Source: Chitinophagaceae bacterium (lineage in GTDB: Bacteria > Bacteroidota > Bacteroidia > Chitinophagales > Chitinophagaceae). Taken from it: a stretch of DNA of 64,000 bases. Under the pieces are notes generated by a model, which was not told the origin of the DNA, did not search any database, and saw only the letters and a program-made list of their open reading frames with translations. Of this stretch, positions 8,883-18,453 are shown piece after piece. The translations under genes and the position numbers were made by a program. The stretch covers positions 744,001-808,000 of the forward strand of contig JADKKA010000022.1 of assembly GCA_016720745.1 (NCBI GenBank), written 5' to 3'. Positions within the stretch are counted from its first letter, which is position 1; each line of letters starts with the position of its first letter.

Positions 8883-9197
8883 AAAGAAAGGTTAATGGTT
8901 AATGGTTTTGTTTGTTTTTCGTTTGTGGCCGTAAAAATGGGGTTGAAAAAAATGTCCGGAAAGAAGGTTTTGCTTGAAATGATAGAAGTCAGGGATGAAT
9001 TGAGGGGAAGCCTGAAATTTAAGGGCAGATATTTACCGCAGAGTACAGGAGTATAAAGAGGTTTCGCAGAGTTAGGTTCTAATAACACTTTAGTTTTAAA
9101 TCTCTGCGTTTACTTTGCGTTCTCCTTTCTCCGCGGTGATTAAAATTTATCAGAATACCTCCCTTCCAATCCACCACTTTCTTATCTTCATGCCATT
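8883..9197. other. Intergenic region of about 315 bases holding an inverted-repeat element
   Basis: This gap lies between divergent genes. I see no convincing gene; a short minus-strand frame across it merely follows the repeats. The centre (9035-9137) is an imperfect palindrome described separately. The outer part must carry the promoters for both flanking genes, but no perfect TAnnTTTG box is visible. Confidence 0.5.
9035..9137. repeat. Imperfect inverted repeat of the CTCTGCG...CCGCGGT type
   Basis: The left arm has ACCGCAGAG (9035-9043) and CGCAGAG (9065-9071). The right arm has CTCTGCG (9102-9108) and CTCCGCGGT (9129-9137), roughly the reverse complement over about 38 bases. It looks like one copy of a dispersed intergenic element rather than a gene. 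Confidence 0.55.
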
Positions 9198-10226
9198 ATG
9201 AAATCTGTTTTCCATTGCATCGATGCGCATACCTGTGGTAACCCGGTGAGACTGGTAAAAGAAGGTGGTCCCGACCTGGAAGGTGCCAGCATGAGTGAAA
9301 AGCGGCAGCATTTCCTTAGAGAATACGACTGGATCCGTACCGGATTGATGTTTGAACCCCGTGGGCATGATATGATGAGCGGGAGCATCCTGTATCCGCC
9401 GCATGATCCGGCCAATGATGTGGCCGTACTATTTATCGAAACCAGCGGCTGTCTGCCGATGTGCGGCCATGGCACTATTGGCACTATTACCATTGCGATA
9501 GAAGAAGGACTCATCAAACCGAAGCGCCCGGGATTTATAAGAATGGAAGCACCTGCCGGACTGGTTCAGATTGAATATAAGTTGGCCGAAGAAAACCGGA
9601 CGGCTGCAGGGAATCGGGTAAAAGTTGAAAGCGTTAAATTAACCAATGTGCCGGCCTTTCTTCATTCCAGTGATTTGATTGCAGAATGCCCTGAATTAGG
9701 CGAACTGGTAGTGGATGTATCTTATGGTGGTAATTTCTATGCCATTGTGGATGTACAGGAAAATTTCAGAGGATTGGAATACTATCCCGCTGATAAACTG
9801 ATCGCCTGGGCCAGGGCATTAAGGAAAGATATCAATGCCCGCTACCAGTTTGTTCACCCTGACGACCCCACCATTAATGGTTGCAGTCATATACTCTGGA
9901 CAGGTTCCGTGCTTGATCCCGGATCAACAGCCAGAAACGCCGTATTTTATGGAGATAAAGCCATTGACCGCAGTCCCTGTGGCACGGGTACCTCCGCACG
10001 TATGGCCCAATGGTATGCAAAAGGTATGCTGAAGAAAGGGGAGGAGTTTATTCATGAAAGTATCATTGGCAGTAAGTTCACCGGAAGAATTGAAGAAGAA
10101 CTGCTAGTTCATGGTAAGCCTGCCATTCGCCCCAGTGTGGAAGGCTGGGCCCGTATTTACGGTTATAATACCATCTGGATTGATCCGGAGGATGATCCCT
10201 ATGCGCATGGGTTTCAGGTTTTGTAG
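9198..10226 (+). CDS. 4-hydroxyproline 2-epimerase (proline racemase family)
   Basis: A 342-residue member of the proline racemase/PhzF-like fold. Both catalytic cysteines of the racemase/epimerase type are present: C89 in PMCGHG and C261 in SPCGTGTSA. This fits a two-base enzyme that epimerises trans-4-hydroxy-L-proline to cis-4-hydroxy-D-proline, rather than the dehydratase type, which replaces the first Cys. It is cytoplasmic and has no signal peptide. It opens the block that contains arabinofuranosidases and, 10 kb downstream, a D-amino-acid dehydrogenase. Proline racemase activity is the main alternative. Confidence 0.8.
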   Translation: MKSVFHCIDAHTCGNPVRLVKEGGPDLEGASMSEKRQHFLREYDWIRTGLMFEPRGHDMMSGSILYPPHDPANDVAVLFIETSGCLPMCGHGTIGTITIAIEEGLIKPKRPGFIRMEAPAGLVQIEYKLAEENRTAAGNRVKVESVKLTNVPAFLHSSDLIAECPELGELVVDVSYGGNFYAIVDVQENFRGLEYYPADKLIAWARALRKDINARYQFVHPDDPTINGCSHILWTGSVLDPGSTARNAVFYGDKAIDRSPCGTGTSARMAQWYAKGMLKKGEEFIHESIIGSKFTGRIEEELLVHGKPAIRPSVEGWARIYGYNTIWIDPEDDPYAHGFQVL

Positions 10227-10279
10227 TTTGAAAGACTGGCATTTAACTATCGCGAGAGATTATTTTATAAAATGTTGTC

Positions 10280-11659
10280 ATGAGAAAATACTTATTGGTA
10301 CTTGGAATTATCGTCAGTAATATTTGTGCTTCACAGGATATTTCAAAGCAATTGGAGGATTACTTCAGGAGATATGCCGGAGTAGGACTATTCCAGGGAA
10401 ATATCCTGATTGCTTCAGGAGATACGGTGATCTGGCAGCAGAGCTATGGTAAGGCAGATCATGCCACCAATCGACTATTAAATGATCAGTCTGTTTTTGA
10501 ACTGGCTTCAGTTTCCAAACAGTTTACTGCCATGGGAATTGTTTTGCTGAAAGAACAGGGAAAGTTGAAATATGAAGACAGTCTCCGTCATTTTTTTCCG
10601 GAATTACCTTACAGCAATATCAGTATCCGGCAACTGCTGCAGCATACATCCGGCTTGCCCGATTATATGGACCTGGTGCTGGAACACACTCCGTCAGGAA
10701 CGATTGCAACCAATAAGGAATTGATAGCTATTCTCGCACGTCACAAACCACCAGTTTTGTTTATACCCGGAGCAAAATGGGAATATAGTAATACTGGTTA
10801 TGCCTTACTGGCCAGTATCATTGAAAAAGTATCCGGTACGGGGTACACTGAATACCTGCAAAAAAATATTTTTACTCCCCTCGGGATGAAAAACACGGAA
10901 GTATACCGGCGGAGGTATGAGAAAAGAATAATTCCCAACTATGCCCTGGGGCATGTATATGATACTGCTACTAAAAAATATATCCTGCCTGATGATCATC
11001 CGGATTTAAAAGATTTTATCAGCAAACTGGATGGAATTTGCGGTGATGGAACTGTTAACTCCACCACAGGAGACCTGTTAAAGTGGTCAAGGGCCCTTGA
11101 TCAAAATCTGTTGGTTCCCGAAGCTGTAAGAAGGGAAATATTGACCAGTGGTGAAGATAACCAGCATATAAAACACGGATACGGATTTGGCTGGATGCTG
11201 CGCAGAATGGAACCGGCAGGCCGGGTGGCCTTTCATACCGGTGGCTGGCCCGGGTACAATACCTTAATTGAAAAACACCTGGATCACCGGAAAACAATCA
11301 TCATCCTGAGTAATCATGATCGCTTTAACATTGATTTGGATGAACTCCGGAATATCCTTTACGGTGTCAAAACAATCGCCAAGCAGGAAATAAAATTGGA
11401 TGAAAGTTTATTGAAGCAATACACAGGGAAGTATGAACTGACCCCTGAATTCTTTATCAGTATTTTCCTTGAAAACAGCCGGATTTACGCTCAGGCCAGC
11501 GGGCAAAGCAGGGCAGAAATCTTTCCGGAAAAAGAGGATCTTTTCTTTTTGAAAGTAGTGAAAGCACAAATCCGGTTTGTCAGGAATGATAAAAAAGAAG
11601 TAACTGGTATGGTATTGATCCAAAACGGACAGGAAATGCCCGGAAAAAAGGTACAATAA
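10280..11659 (+). CDS. Exported serine hydrolase, class C beta-lactamase family
   Basis: A 459-residue protein with a signal peptide (KYLLVLGIIVSNICAS). The beta-lactamase/DD-peptidase fold shows its three boxes: S77-V-S-K80, Y169-S-N171 and H319-T-G-G (the KTG box with His, common in esterases of this group). A C-terminal ~100-residue beta-rich domain follows. Members act as esterases, peptidases or beta-lactamases in the periplasm; which one cannot be told. It sits between the epimerase and the glycosidase operon on the same strand, with 96 bases before the next gene. Confidence 0.85.
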   Translation: MRKYLLVLGIIVSNICASQDISKQLEDYFRRYAGVGLFQGNILIASGDTVIWQQSYGKADHATNRLLNDQSVFELASVSKQFTAMGIVLLKEQGKLKYEDSLRHFFPELPYSNISIRQLLQHTSGLPDYMDLVLEHTPSGTIATNKELIAILARHKPPVLFIPGAKWEYSNTGYALLASIIEKVSGTGYTEYLQKNIFTPLGMKNTEVYRRRYEKRIIPNYALGHVYDTATKKYILPDDHPDLKDFISKLDGICGDGTVNSTTGDLLKWSRALDQNLLVPEAVRREILTSGEDNQHIKHGYGFGWMLRRMEPAGRVAFHTGGWPGYNTLIEKHLDHRKTIIILSNHDRFNIDLDELRNILYGVKTIAKQEIKLDESLLKQYTGKYELTPEFFISIFLENSRIYAQASGQSRAEIFPEKEDLFFLKVVKAQIRFVRNDKKEVTGMVLIQNGQEMPGKKVQ

Positions 11660-11755
11660 GCAGTCCTGCCTGATTTCACAAACCGGTAGCTGCCATTTTA
11701 TTTTCTGTGCTTTGTTTCTTATTCTCTTTGTAACTTAAGGGCTCAAATAAATCTC

Positions 11756-13090
11756 ATGGCATCCCGTAAAAAATTCCTGCACCAGGCCTCTATGCTTACT
11801 GCCGGCACCATGCTGGCCGGCTCCTTTGCGAATGATGTATTCGCCATTTTCAAAAACAGGATTTCGCCTTCTGACCAATTGAATGTGGGAGTAATCGGGA
11901 TCAACGGGATGGGCTGGAGCGATCTCAAAGCCATCCTTAAAGTACCTGGTGTTAACCTGGTAGCCCTTTGCGATATTGATAATAATGTACTTGATAAGAG
12001 AATGGCTGAATTAGCCGGGATGAAAGTAGATGCGACCAAAGTGAAACGCTACAATGATCACCGTGCTTTACTGGATAATAAGGATGTGGATGCAGTTATT
12101 ATCGGTACGCCCGATCACTGGCATTGTCTTCAAATGGTAGATGCCTGCCAGGCGGGTAAGGATATCTATGTGGAAAAGCCGGTTGGAAATTCCATTACGG
12201 AATGCCGGGTCATGATGGCTGCCCAGAAAAAATACAATCGGGTGGTACAGGCAGGTCAATGGCAACGCAGTCAGCAACATTTTAAAGATGCCGTTGATTA
12301 TATCGGCACCGGACAACTGGGAAGGATCCGTGCTGTAAGGGTATGGTGCTATGTGGGCTGGAAAAAACCGATTTCAGTACTGGCCGATAGCCCGGTACCG
12401 GCCGGAGTGGATTATCAGCGCTGGCTGGGTCCTGCAAAATCAAGACCTTTTAATGCTAACCGGTATCATTTTACATTCCGCTGGTTTTGGGATTATGCCG
12501 GCGGTTTGATGACCGACTGGGGGGTACACCTGCTGGATTATGCACTGATCGGGATGAAAGCCACCGTACCCAAATCCATCAGTGCCATGGGTGGCAATTT
12601 TGCAGATCCCTCATCTCCGCAGGAAACACCAGATACCATGACAGCCCTTTATCAGTTCAACGATTTCAATCTGCAATGGGAACATACCATCGGTATCGAA
12701 GGCGGGATGAATAAAACCAGCCATGGGATTGCCTATATTGGCGAACATGGTACCCTGGCCCTTGACCGTAGTGGTTGGGAAGTAATGGAAGAACCCAAGA
12801 GCGATAAAAAGGCCAAAGTGGAAAGAAGAAAGCAATCCGATAATGGCCTGGATAAACATATGGAGAATTTTGTCAGTGTGATCCGTTCCCGCAAAATGCA
12901 GGAACTCGCCTGTCCGATTGAAGAAGCCTCCCATATTGCCGTACTCAGTCAGATGGGAAATATTGCCTTCCGTTCCGGGAAAAAACTGGATTGGGATTTG
13001 CAAAAAGGAAGGTTCACAGATGAATCGGTCAATAAAAAATACCTCACAGCTCCCTACAATAACGGATACAAATTACCGGTGATCGGGTAA
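11756..13090 (+). CDS. Exported Gfo/Idh/MocA family oxidoreductase
   Basis: A 444-residue protein with a twin-arginine-like leader (SRKKFLHQAS, an RK variant of the RR motif). The NAD(P)-binding Rossmann fold follows (VGVIGINGMG), with the VEKPVGNS motif at the end of the cofactor domain and the alpha/beta substrate domain. Related Bacteroidota enzymes oxidise sugars or use NAD+ for glycoside cleavage (GH109-like). It is the first gene of a five-gene operon, with a gap of 6 bases to the next. It probably handles a sugar released by the downstream hydrolases. Confidence 0.85.
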   Translation: MASRKKFLHQASMLTAGTMLAGSFANDVFAIFKNRISPSDQLNVGVIGINGMGWSDLKAILKVPGVNLVALCDIDNNVLDKRMAELAGMKVDATKVKRYNDHRALLDNKDVDAVIIGTPDHWHCLQMVDACQAGKDIYVEKPVGNSITECRVMMAAQKKYNRVVQAGQWQRSQQHFKDAVDYIGTGQLGRIRAVRVWCYVGWKKPISVLADSPVPAGVDYQRWLGPAKSRPFNANRYHFTFRWFWDYAGGLMTDWGVHLLDYALIGMKATVPKSISAMGGNFADPSSPQETPDTMTALYQFNDFNLQWEHTIGIEGGMNKTSHGIAYIGEHGTLALDRSGWEVMEEPKSDKKAKVERRKQSDNGLDKHMENFVSVIRSRKMQELACPIEEASHIAVLSQMGNIAFRSGKKLDWDLQKGRFTDESVNKKYLTAPYNNGYKLPVIG

Positions 13091-13096
13091 ATAAAA

Positions 13097-14074
13097 ATGC
13101 GCATTGCTTTTCAAACTTTGGCCATCATCCCCTTTTTTTTAATAGGGATTTTATTCTCCTGTCAGTCATCTCCGAAAAAAAATAAAGAATCAGTACCAGC
13201 CAATCTTCCAGATACATTTATCAGCATTCTGGGCATTGCACAGGATGCCGGCTATCCCCAGGCCGGATGTCAGAAAGCATGTTGCGCTGCTTATTATAAT
13301 GGAAAAGAAACTAAAAAACTGGTGACCAGCCTGACCCTTGTAGATCGCCTGAAGAAGCAATACTGGTTATTTGAAGCCAGTCCTGATATGGGAGAACAAC
13401 TAAACCGTGTGCAGCAGTATACAGACAGCAGCTGGCCATCATTGCCTGCCGGCGTATTTATCACTCATGCACATATTGGCCATTATTCCGGGCTGATGCA
13501 ACTGGGCCGGGAAGTGATGGGCACAAAAGATGTTCCTGTATATGTAATGCCCCGGATGGATTCATTTATCAGAAACAACGGCCCCTGGAGCCAACTGGTT
13601 AATTTAAATAATATTCAATTAAGACCACTGGTGGAGGATAGCCTGCAACGCATTGAACATTCTTTTACAATCAGGGCTATTCGGGTTCCACACCGGGATG
13701 AATTTTCAGAAACAGTAGGGTTTATTATTCAAAGCGAAAAGAAAAAAGTTTTATTTATTCCGGATATAGATAAATGGGAAAAATGGGACAGGGATATCAT
13801 CCAGTTGATCCGGGAAGTAGATATTGCATTAATTGATGGCACTTTTTACCAGGATGGGGAACTGCCTGGCAGGAATATGAGCGAGATACCCCATCCATTT
13901 GTGGCAGAAAGCCTGCAACGGTTTTCGTCATTACCTTCGGAGGAGAAAGCTAAAATCATTTTCATTCATTTCAATCATACCAATCCTTTACTGAAACTAA
14001 AATCGGCTGAAAAAGAACAGGTAAAAAAAACCGGCATGGGCGTGGCAGAAGAAGGAATGATCATTTCATTATAA
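13097..14074 (+). CDS. PqqB-like MBL-fold lipoprotein
   Basis: A 325-residue metallo-beta-lactamase-fold protein with a lipobox (ILFSC, Cys22), so probably periplasmic and membrane-anchored. The fold resembles PqqB: ILGIAQDAGYPQAGC near the start and the metal motif H124-A-H126-I-G-H129. The Asp usual in HxHxDH is Gly. No other PQQ biosynthesis genes are nearby, so it is unlikely to make PQQ; a hydrolase role in the glycan operon is more plausible. The next gene starts 10 bases later. Confidence 0.75.
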   Translation: MRIAFQTLAIIPFFLIGILFSCQSSPKKNKESVPANLPDTFISILGIAQDAGYPQAGCQKACCAAYYNGKETKKLVTSLTLVDRLKKQYWLFEASPDMGEQLNRVQQYTDSSWPSLPAGVFITHAHIGHYSGLMQLGREVMGTKDVPVYVMPRMDSFIRNNGPWSQLVNLNNIQLRPLVEDSLQRIEHSFTIRAIRVPHRDEFSETVGFIIQSEKKKVLFIPDIDKWEKWDRDIIQLIREVDIALIDGTFYQDGELPGRNMSEIPHPFVAESLQRFSSLPSEEKAKIIFIHFNHTNPLLKLKSAEKEQVKKTGMGVAEEGMIISL

Positions 14075-14083
14075 AAAGAGCAG

Positions 14084-16051
14084 ATGAAAAAATCAGTATA
14101 CAGTCTGGCAGCAGGCATCCTTGCAGCATTAGCAGGACAATCCCAAAGTACGCTTCAAAAACTGGAGTTTGTCAGTTTTTCCAAAGTAAATATTACCGAT
14201 CAGTTCTGGAAACCAAAGATTGATAAAGTGGCCACCAAAACTTTATCGGCCTGTATTTACCAGACAGAAGTGGCCACACCCCGTATCAAAAATTTTGAAA
14301 GGGTGGCCAGGGCCAAAGGAGAAGCGCATGAAGGAATATTTTATGATGACAGTGATGTGTTCAAGGCACTGGAAGCGATGGCTTATTCATTGAAAACCCA
14401 TCCAAGTGTGGAAATGGAAAAAAAATGTGATGAGTGGATTGATAAAATCGCGGCTGCCCAGCAACCAGATGGCTACCTGAATACCTGGTACACATTAAAA
14501 GGCCTGCAGGACCGGTACACCGATATGAGCATGCATGAGGATTACAATGCCGGACACATGATTGAAGCCGGCGTGGCTTATTTTAATGCCACCGGGAAAA
14601 GAAAACTACTGGATGTGTGTATCAAATGGGCTGATCATTTTGATGCACTGTTTGGGCCGGGTAGAAGACATTGGGTAACCGGTCACCAGGAACTGGAACT
14701 GGCCCTGGTAAAATTGTACAAAGCCACAAAGAATGACAAGTACCTCAAAATGGCCGACTGGCTCCTGAGTGAGCGGGGAAAAAAACTGGCTAAAGGATAT
14801 ACCTGGACTGATTGGAAAGATACCGCCTATGCCCAGGATGTATTACCGGTAAAAGAACAAAAAGAAATCACCGGTCATGCCGTGCGGGCCATGTACATGT
14901 ACACCGGCGCTGCAGATGTGGCCGCACAAACCGGAGATGAAGGATATGTAAAAGCCATGCGCAATGTTTGGGAAGATGTGGTGTATAGAAATATGTATAT
15001 CACCGGCGGTATCGGGTCAGCAGGCAGTAATGAAGGTTTTTCGCAGGACTATGACCTGCCAAATGAACATGCTTATTGTGAAACCTGTGCCAGCGTGGGT
15101 ATGGTATTCTGGAATCAGCGTATGACTGCCATGAGTGGGAATGCCGAATACATAGATGTGTTGGAAAGAAGTTTGTACAATGGAGCACTGGATGGACTCA
15201 GCTTAAGCGGCGATCGTTTCTTTTATGGCAATCCGCTTGCCTCACGTGGTCAGCACCAGCGAAGAGAATGGTTTGGAACCGCCTGTTGCCCGGCCAATAT
15301 TGCCCGGCTGATTGCATCACTCGGTGATTATATCTATGCCAAATCAAATGATGCCATCTATGTGAATTTATATGTGGGTAGTAATACCCTTATTCCACTT
15401 ACAACCGGGGATGTAGGAGTTAAAATGGAAACTAATTATCCATGGGAGGGTGCAGTTGCATTGCAAATAGATCCGGTAAAATCGGCCACTTTCACATTGA
15501 AAATGAGGATCCCGCAATGGGCTTATACCACATTTAATTCTCCCGGTAATTTATACAAGGGTAGTTCCAATGGATTTCATGCTTTTTCCATTTTACTGAA
15601 TGGAAAGGAAGTCCCTTACCGGGAAGAAAACGGGTATATCGCAATAAACCGTAAATGGAGTAAAGGCGATAAAATTGAGCTCAGCCTGAGTATGGGGGTA
15701 AGTATGATGTCGGCCAGACCTGAACTGAAACAGGATTCAGGAAGGATTGCGATCCAGCGGGGGCCACTGGTATATTGTGTGGAAGGAGCAGATAATAATG
15801 GAAAGGCCTGGAATATCATTGTTCCGGAGAACACCCGTTTCACCATCATTGATCATAAAGTACAGGATGAAACCGTGAAGGCATTAACGGCTGAAGTGCC
15901 GGTGGTAACAGTTGGAGCAGACGGGCTCTCATTGAAAACAGAAATGAAAAAAATAATTGCCATTCCATATTATACCTGGGCTAACCGTGGTAAAAATGAA
16001 ATGCAGGTATGGTTGCCGGTAAAAATTGCAGATATCAAAATCAATTATTGA
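14084..16051 (+). CDS. GH127 family beta-L-arabinofuranosidase
   Basis: A 655-residue protein with a signal peptide, a (alpha/alpha)6-barrel catalytic domain and C-terminal beta-sandwich domains. The signature zinc/thiolate site of GH127 is visible: E333-T-C335 in the motif YCETCAS, and C401-C402 in CCPANI. In the characterised bifidobacterial HypBA1 the matching Cys residues and Glu bind Zn and one Cys is the nucleophile. That enzyme releases L-arabinose from beta-L-arabinofuranosides linked to hydroxyproline. The stop overlaps the next start (TGATG), so translation is coupled. Confidence 0.9.
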   Translation: MKKSVYSLAAGILAALAGQSQSTLQKLEFVSFSKVNITDQFWKPKIDKVATKTLSACIYQTEVATPRIKNFERVARAKGEAHEGIFYDDSDVFKALEAMAYSLKTHPSVEMEKKCDEWIDKIAAAQQPDGYLNTWYTLKGLQDRYTDMSMHEDYNAGHMIEAGVAYFNATGKRKLLDVCIKWADHFDALFGPGRRHWVTGHQELELALVKLYKATKNDKYLKMADWLLSERGKKLAKGYTWTDWKDTAYAQDVLPVKEQKEITGHAVRAMYMYTGAADVAAQTGDEGYVKAMRNVWEDVVYRNMYITGGIGSAGSNEGFSQDYDLPNEHAYCETCASVGMVFWNQRMTAMSGNAEYIDVLERSLYNGALDGLSLSGDRFFYGNPLASRGQHQRREWFGTACCPANIARLIASLGDYIYAKSNDAIYVNLYVGSNTLIPLTTGDVGVKMETNYPWEGAVALQIDPVKSATFTLKMRIPQWAYTTFNSPGNLYKGSSNGFHAFSILLNGKEVPYREENGYIAINRKWSKGDKIELSLSMGVSMMSARPELKQDSGRIAIQRGPLVYCVEGADNNGKAWNIIVPENTRFTIIDHKVQDETVKALTAEVPVVTVGADGLSLKTEMKKIIAIPYYTWANRGKNEMQVWLPVKIADIKINY

Positions 16052-18453
16052 TGAATAGAATCGCTTTGTTGGTGATATTACTGGGTCAATGGATGTCCCA
16101 TGTAAATGCCCAGGTTTCAAAAGCCCCGGCCTATCCCTTAGCCGTACATGATCCCTACTTCAGTATCTGGAGTTCAACAGATCAGGTAAATGAGAGTACC
16201 ACCAGGCACTGGACTGGGGCGGAACAATCCATTTTGGGTATGCTGAGTGTGGATGGAAAAATTTATAAATTCCTCGGACAGCCTCCCGTACCCATGAAAC
16301 CTTTGTTGCCGGATGCGGACCTGAATGCTTATAGTTGTCAGTACACGGAAACCAAACCGGCAGATGACTGGATCAATGCCTCCTTCGATGATTCCCAATG
16401 GAAAACAGGGAAGGGATTATTTGGAACTAAAGATATCGGACCTGCGACGGAATGGAGCAGCCGCTTTATCTGGATCAGGCGGAAATTTAAATTACAGGAA
16501 AAAGACCTCTTGCTGAATGACCTGATCTTGAAAACCAGGTATGATGATAATGTACTGATTTACCTGAACGGAAAAAAAATATTCGAAGCCGGTTGTTGTT
16601 CTGCCAATAAAGAAATCCTGTTGAATAAGGAACTGGCTGTATTGAAAGCCGGTGAAAATATACTGGCTATGTATTGTGAGAACACCGGTGGACAAGCCTA
16701 TATAGACGGAGGATTATACAATCGTGCAGCCCCTCCTTCAATTCCTCAGGCTATTCAAAGGAAAGTAGAAATAACGGCCACACAAACCAAATACGAGTTC
16801 GATTGCGGACCGGTCTTCCTGGCACTGGATTTTTTATCACCTCTGCTGGCAAACGACCTTGACCTTTATGCAAGACCAATTACTTACCTGCGATTTAATG
16901 TGATGTCTAAAGACGGGAACCCGCATGATGTAAAACTCTATCTGAATACTGCTCCTGATCTGGCCAGGCATCAACCTTCACAGGAAGTTAAAACAGTCAT
17001 CTACAACAGGGACGGGATCCTGTATCAAAAAACAGGAACTACCAGTCAGGCCATATTGAAAAGAAAGGGGGATGATGTAAGAATTGACTGGGGATATGCC
17101 TATCTCGCTACTACCAACGAAGCCGGGGTAAAAATGGGTGCTGCAGGGAGGCAGGGATTTGCAGCCTTATGTAATCTGGAAATTGATTATGGAAAAGTAA
17201 AAGCAGTTCCGGTCGAAAAGTCTGTAATACTTGCTTATGATGATCTTAATGCTATCGAATATTTCGGTCAGCGCTTGCAGGCCTGGTGGAAGAAGAAATA
17301 CAGCACGGTGGAAGAAATGGTTAAAGAGTCATTCGGACAGGAAGGAAGTATTGCCGAGCGTTGTGACAAGTTTGATCGCCAGCTCTGGGCAGATGCGGTG
17401 ACTGCAGGAGGGGAGCAATATGCACAATTATGTGTGCTGGCTTACCGGCAGTCGCTGGCAGCACATAAACTGGTCAGGGGTCCTAATAATGAAGTGCTCT
17501 TTCCCCAAAAAGAAAATTTCAGTAACGGTTCGATCTGGACGGTTGATGTAACCTATCCCTCTGCACCACTTACTTTATTATACAATCCGGCACTGCTGAA
17601 AGGAATGGTGGAACCCCTGATGATTTACAGTGAAAGCGGGAAATGGACCAAACCATTCCCGGCCCACGACCTGGGTACCTACCCATTGGCCAACGGGCAA
17701 ACTTACCCGGAAGATATGCCGGTGGAAGAGGCGGGTAATATGATCATCCTGACTGCTGCGATTTGTAAAGCAGAAGGTAATTATGAATTTGCCAGAAAGC
17801 ACTGGGCGGTACTTAGCCAATGGGTTGAATTCCTTGTTAAAGATGGACTGGATCCGGCCAACCAGTTATGTACCGATGATTTTGCCGGACACCTGGCCAG
17901 AAATGTCAATTTATCTATGAAAGCCATTGTTGGTATTGCGGCCTATGCGCAAATGGCAAAGGGATTAAATAAAAAAGGGGAAGCCGGCACCTATCATAAT
18001 ATTGCTACTGATTATGCGGCTAAATGGATACAAATGGCCAATGATGGCGATCACTATGCTCTTAGCTTTGGAAAGCAGGGGACTTGGAGTCAGAAGTATA
18101 ACCTTGTTTGGGATAAATTACTGGGCCTGAAACTTTTTCCTGTTGATGTTTATGAGAAAGAGATCAAGTTTTATCTCCAACATCAGAATAAATATGGCCT
18201 GCCGCTTGACAGCCGAAGAACTTATACGAAATCCGACTGGATCGTCTGGACGGCTACCCTTGCCGGAAATCAAAAGGATTTTGAAGCCCTGATTCAACCT
18301 GTTTATAAATATGCAACCGAAACGCCCAGCAGGGTGCCATTGAGCGACTGGCATGAAACCACAAATGGTAAACAGGTGGGCTTTCAGGCCAGAAGCGTAG
18401 TGGGTGGTTATTTTATCAAAATGCTTGAAGTAAAATGGCTAAAAAAAGATTGA
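16051..18453 (+). CDS. DUF4965 / glutaminase-A-like exported protein
   Basis: An 800-residue protein starting at the ATG that overlaps the previous stop; an upstream frame extension lacks a signal peptide. After the signal peptide it begins PAYPLAVHDPYFSIWS, typical of the DUF4965/DUF1793 group that includes fungal glutaminase A. A beta-sandwich insertion spans about residues 95-220, and the C-terminal half is an (alpha/alpha)6 barrel (VEEAGNMIILTAA region). Family members are mostly uncharacterised, so glutaminase should be read as a similarity only. Its position between two arabinofuranosidases suggests it acts on the same glycoprotein or glycan. Confidence 0.8.
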   Translation: MNRIALLVILLGQWMSHVNAQVSKAPAYPLAVHDPYFSIWSSTDQVNESTTRHWTGAEQSILGMLSVDGKIYKFLGQPPVPMKPLLPDADLNAYSCQYTETKPADDWINASFDDSQWKTGKGLFGTKDIGPATEWSSRFIWIRRKFKLQEKDLLLNDLILKTRYDDNVLIYLNGKKIFEAGCCSANKEILLNKELAVLKAGENILAMYCENTGGQAYIDGGLYNRAAPPSIPQAIQRKVEITATQTKYEFDCGPVFLALDFLSPLLANDLDLYARPITYLRFNVMSKDGNPHDVKLYLNTAPDLARHQPSQEVKTVIYNRDGILYQKTGTTSQAILKRKGDDVRIDWGYAYLATTNEAGVKMGAAGRQGFAALCNLEIDYGKVKAVPVEKSVILAYDDLNAIEYFGQRLQAWWKKKYSTVEEMVKESFGQEGSIAERCDKFDRQLWADAVTAGGEQYAQLCVLAYRQSLAAHKLVRGPNNEVLFPQKENFSNGSIWTVDVTYPSAPLTLLYNPALLKGMVEPLMIYSESGKWTKPFPAHDLGTYPLANGQTYPEDMPVEEAGNMIILTAAICKAEGNYEFARKHWAVLSQWVEFLVKDGLDPANQLCTDDFAGHLARNVNLSMKAIVGIAAYAQMAKGLNKKGEAGTYHNIATDYAAKWIQMANDGDHYALSFGKQGTWSQKYNLVWDKLLGLKLFPVDVYEKEIKFYLQHQNKYGLPLDSRRTYTKSDWIVWTATLAGNQKDFEALIQPVYKYATETPSRVPLSDWHETTNGKQVGFQARSVVGGYFIKMLEVKWLKKD

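Noticed and set aside
8879..9088. Minus-strand frame of 69 codons in the 8.9-9.2 kb gap
   Set aside because: It is formed by the inverted-repeat arms and has no start context or protein features.
13097..14074. PQQ biosynthesis protein B
   Set aside because: It is a lipoprotein with an altered metal motif and no other pqq genes nearby; only fold-level similarity is claimed.
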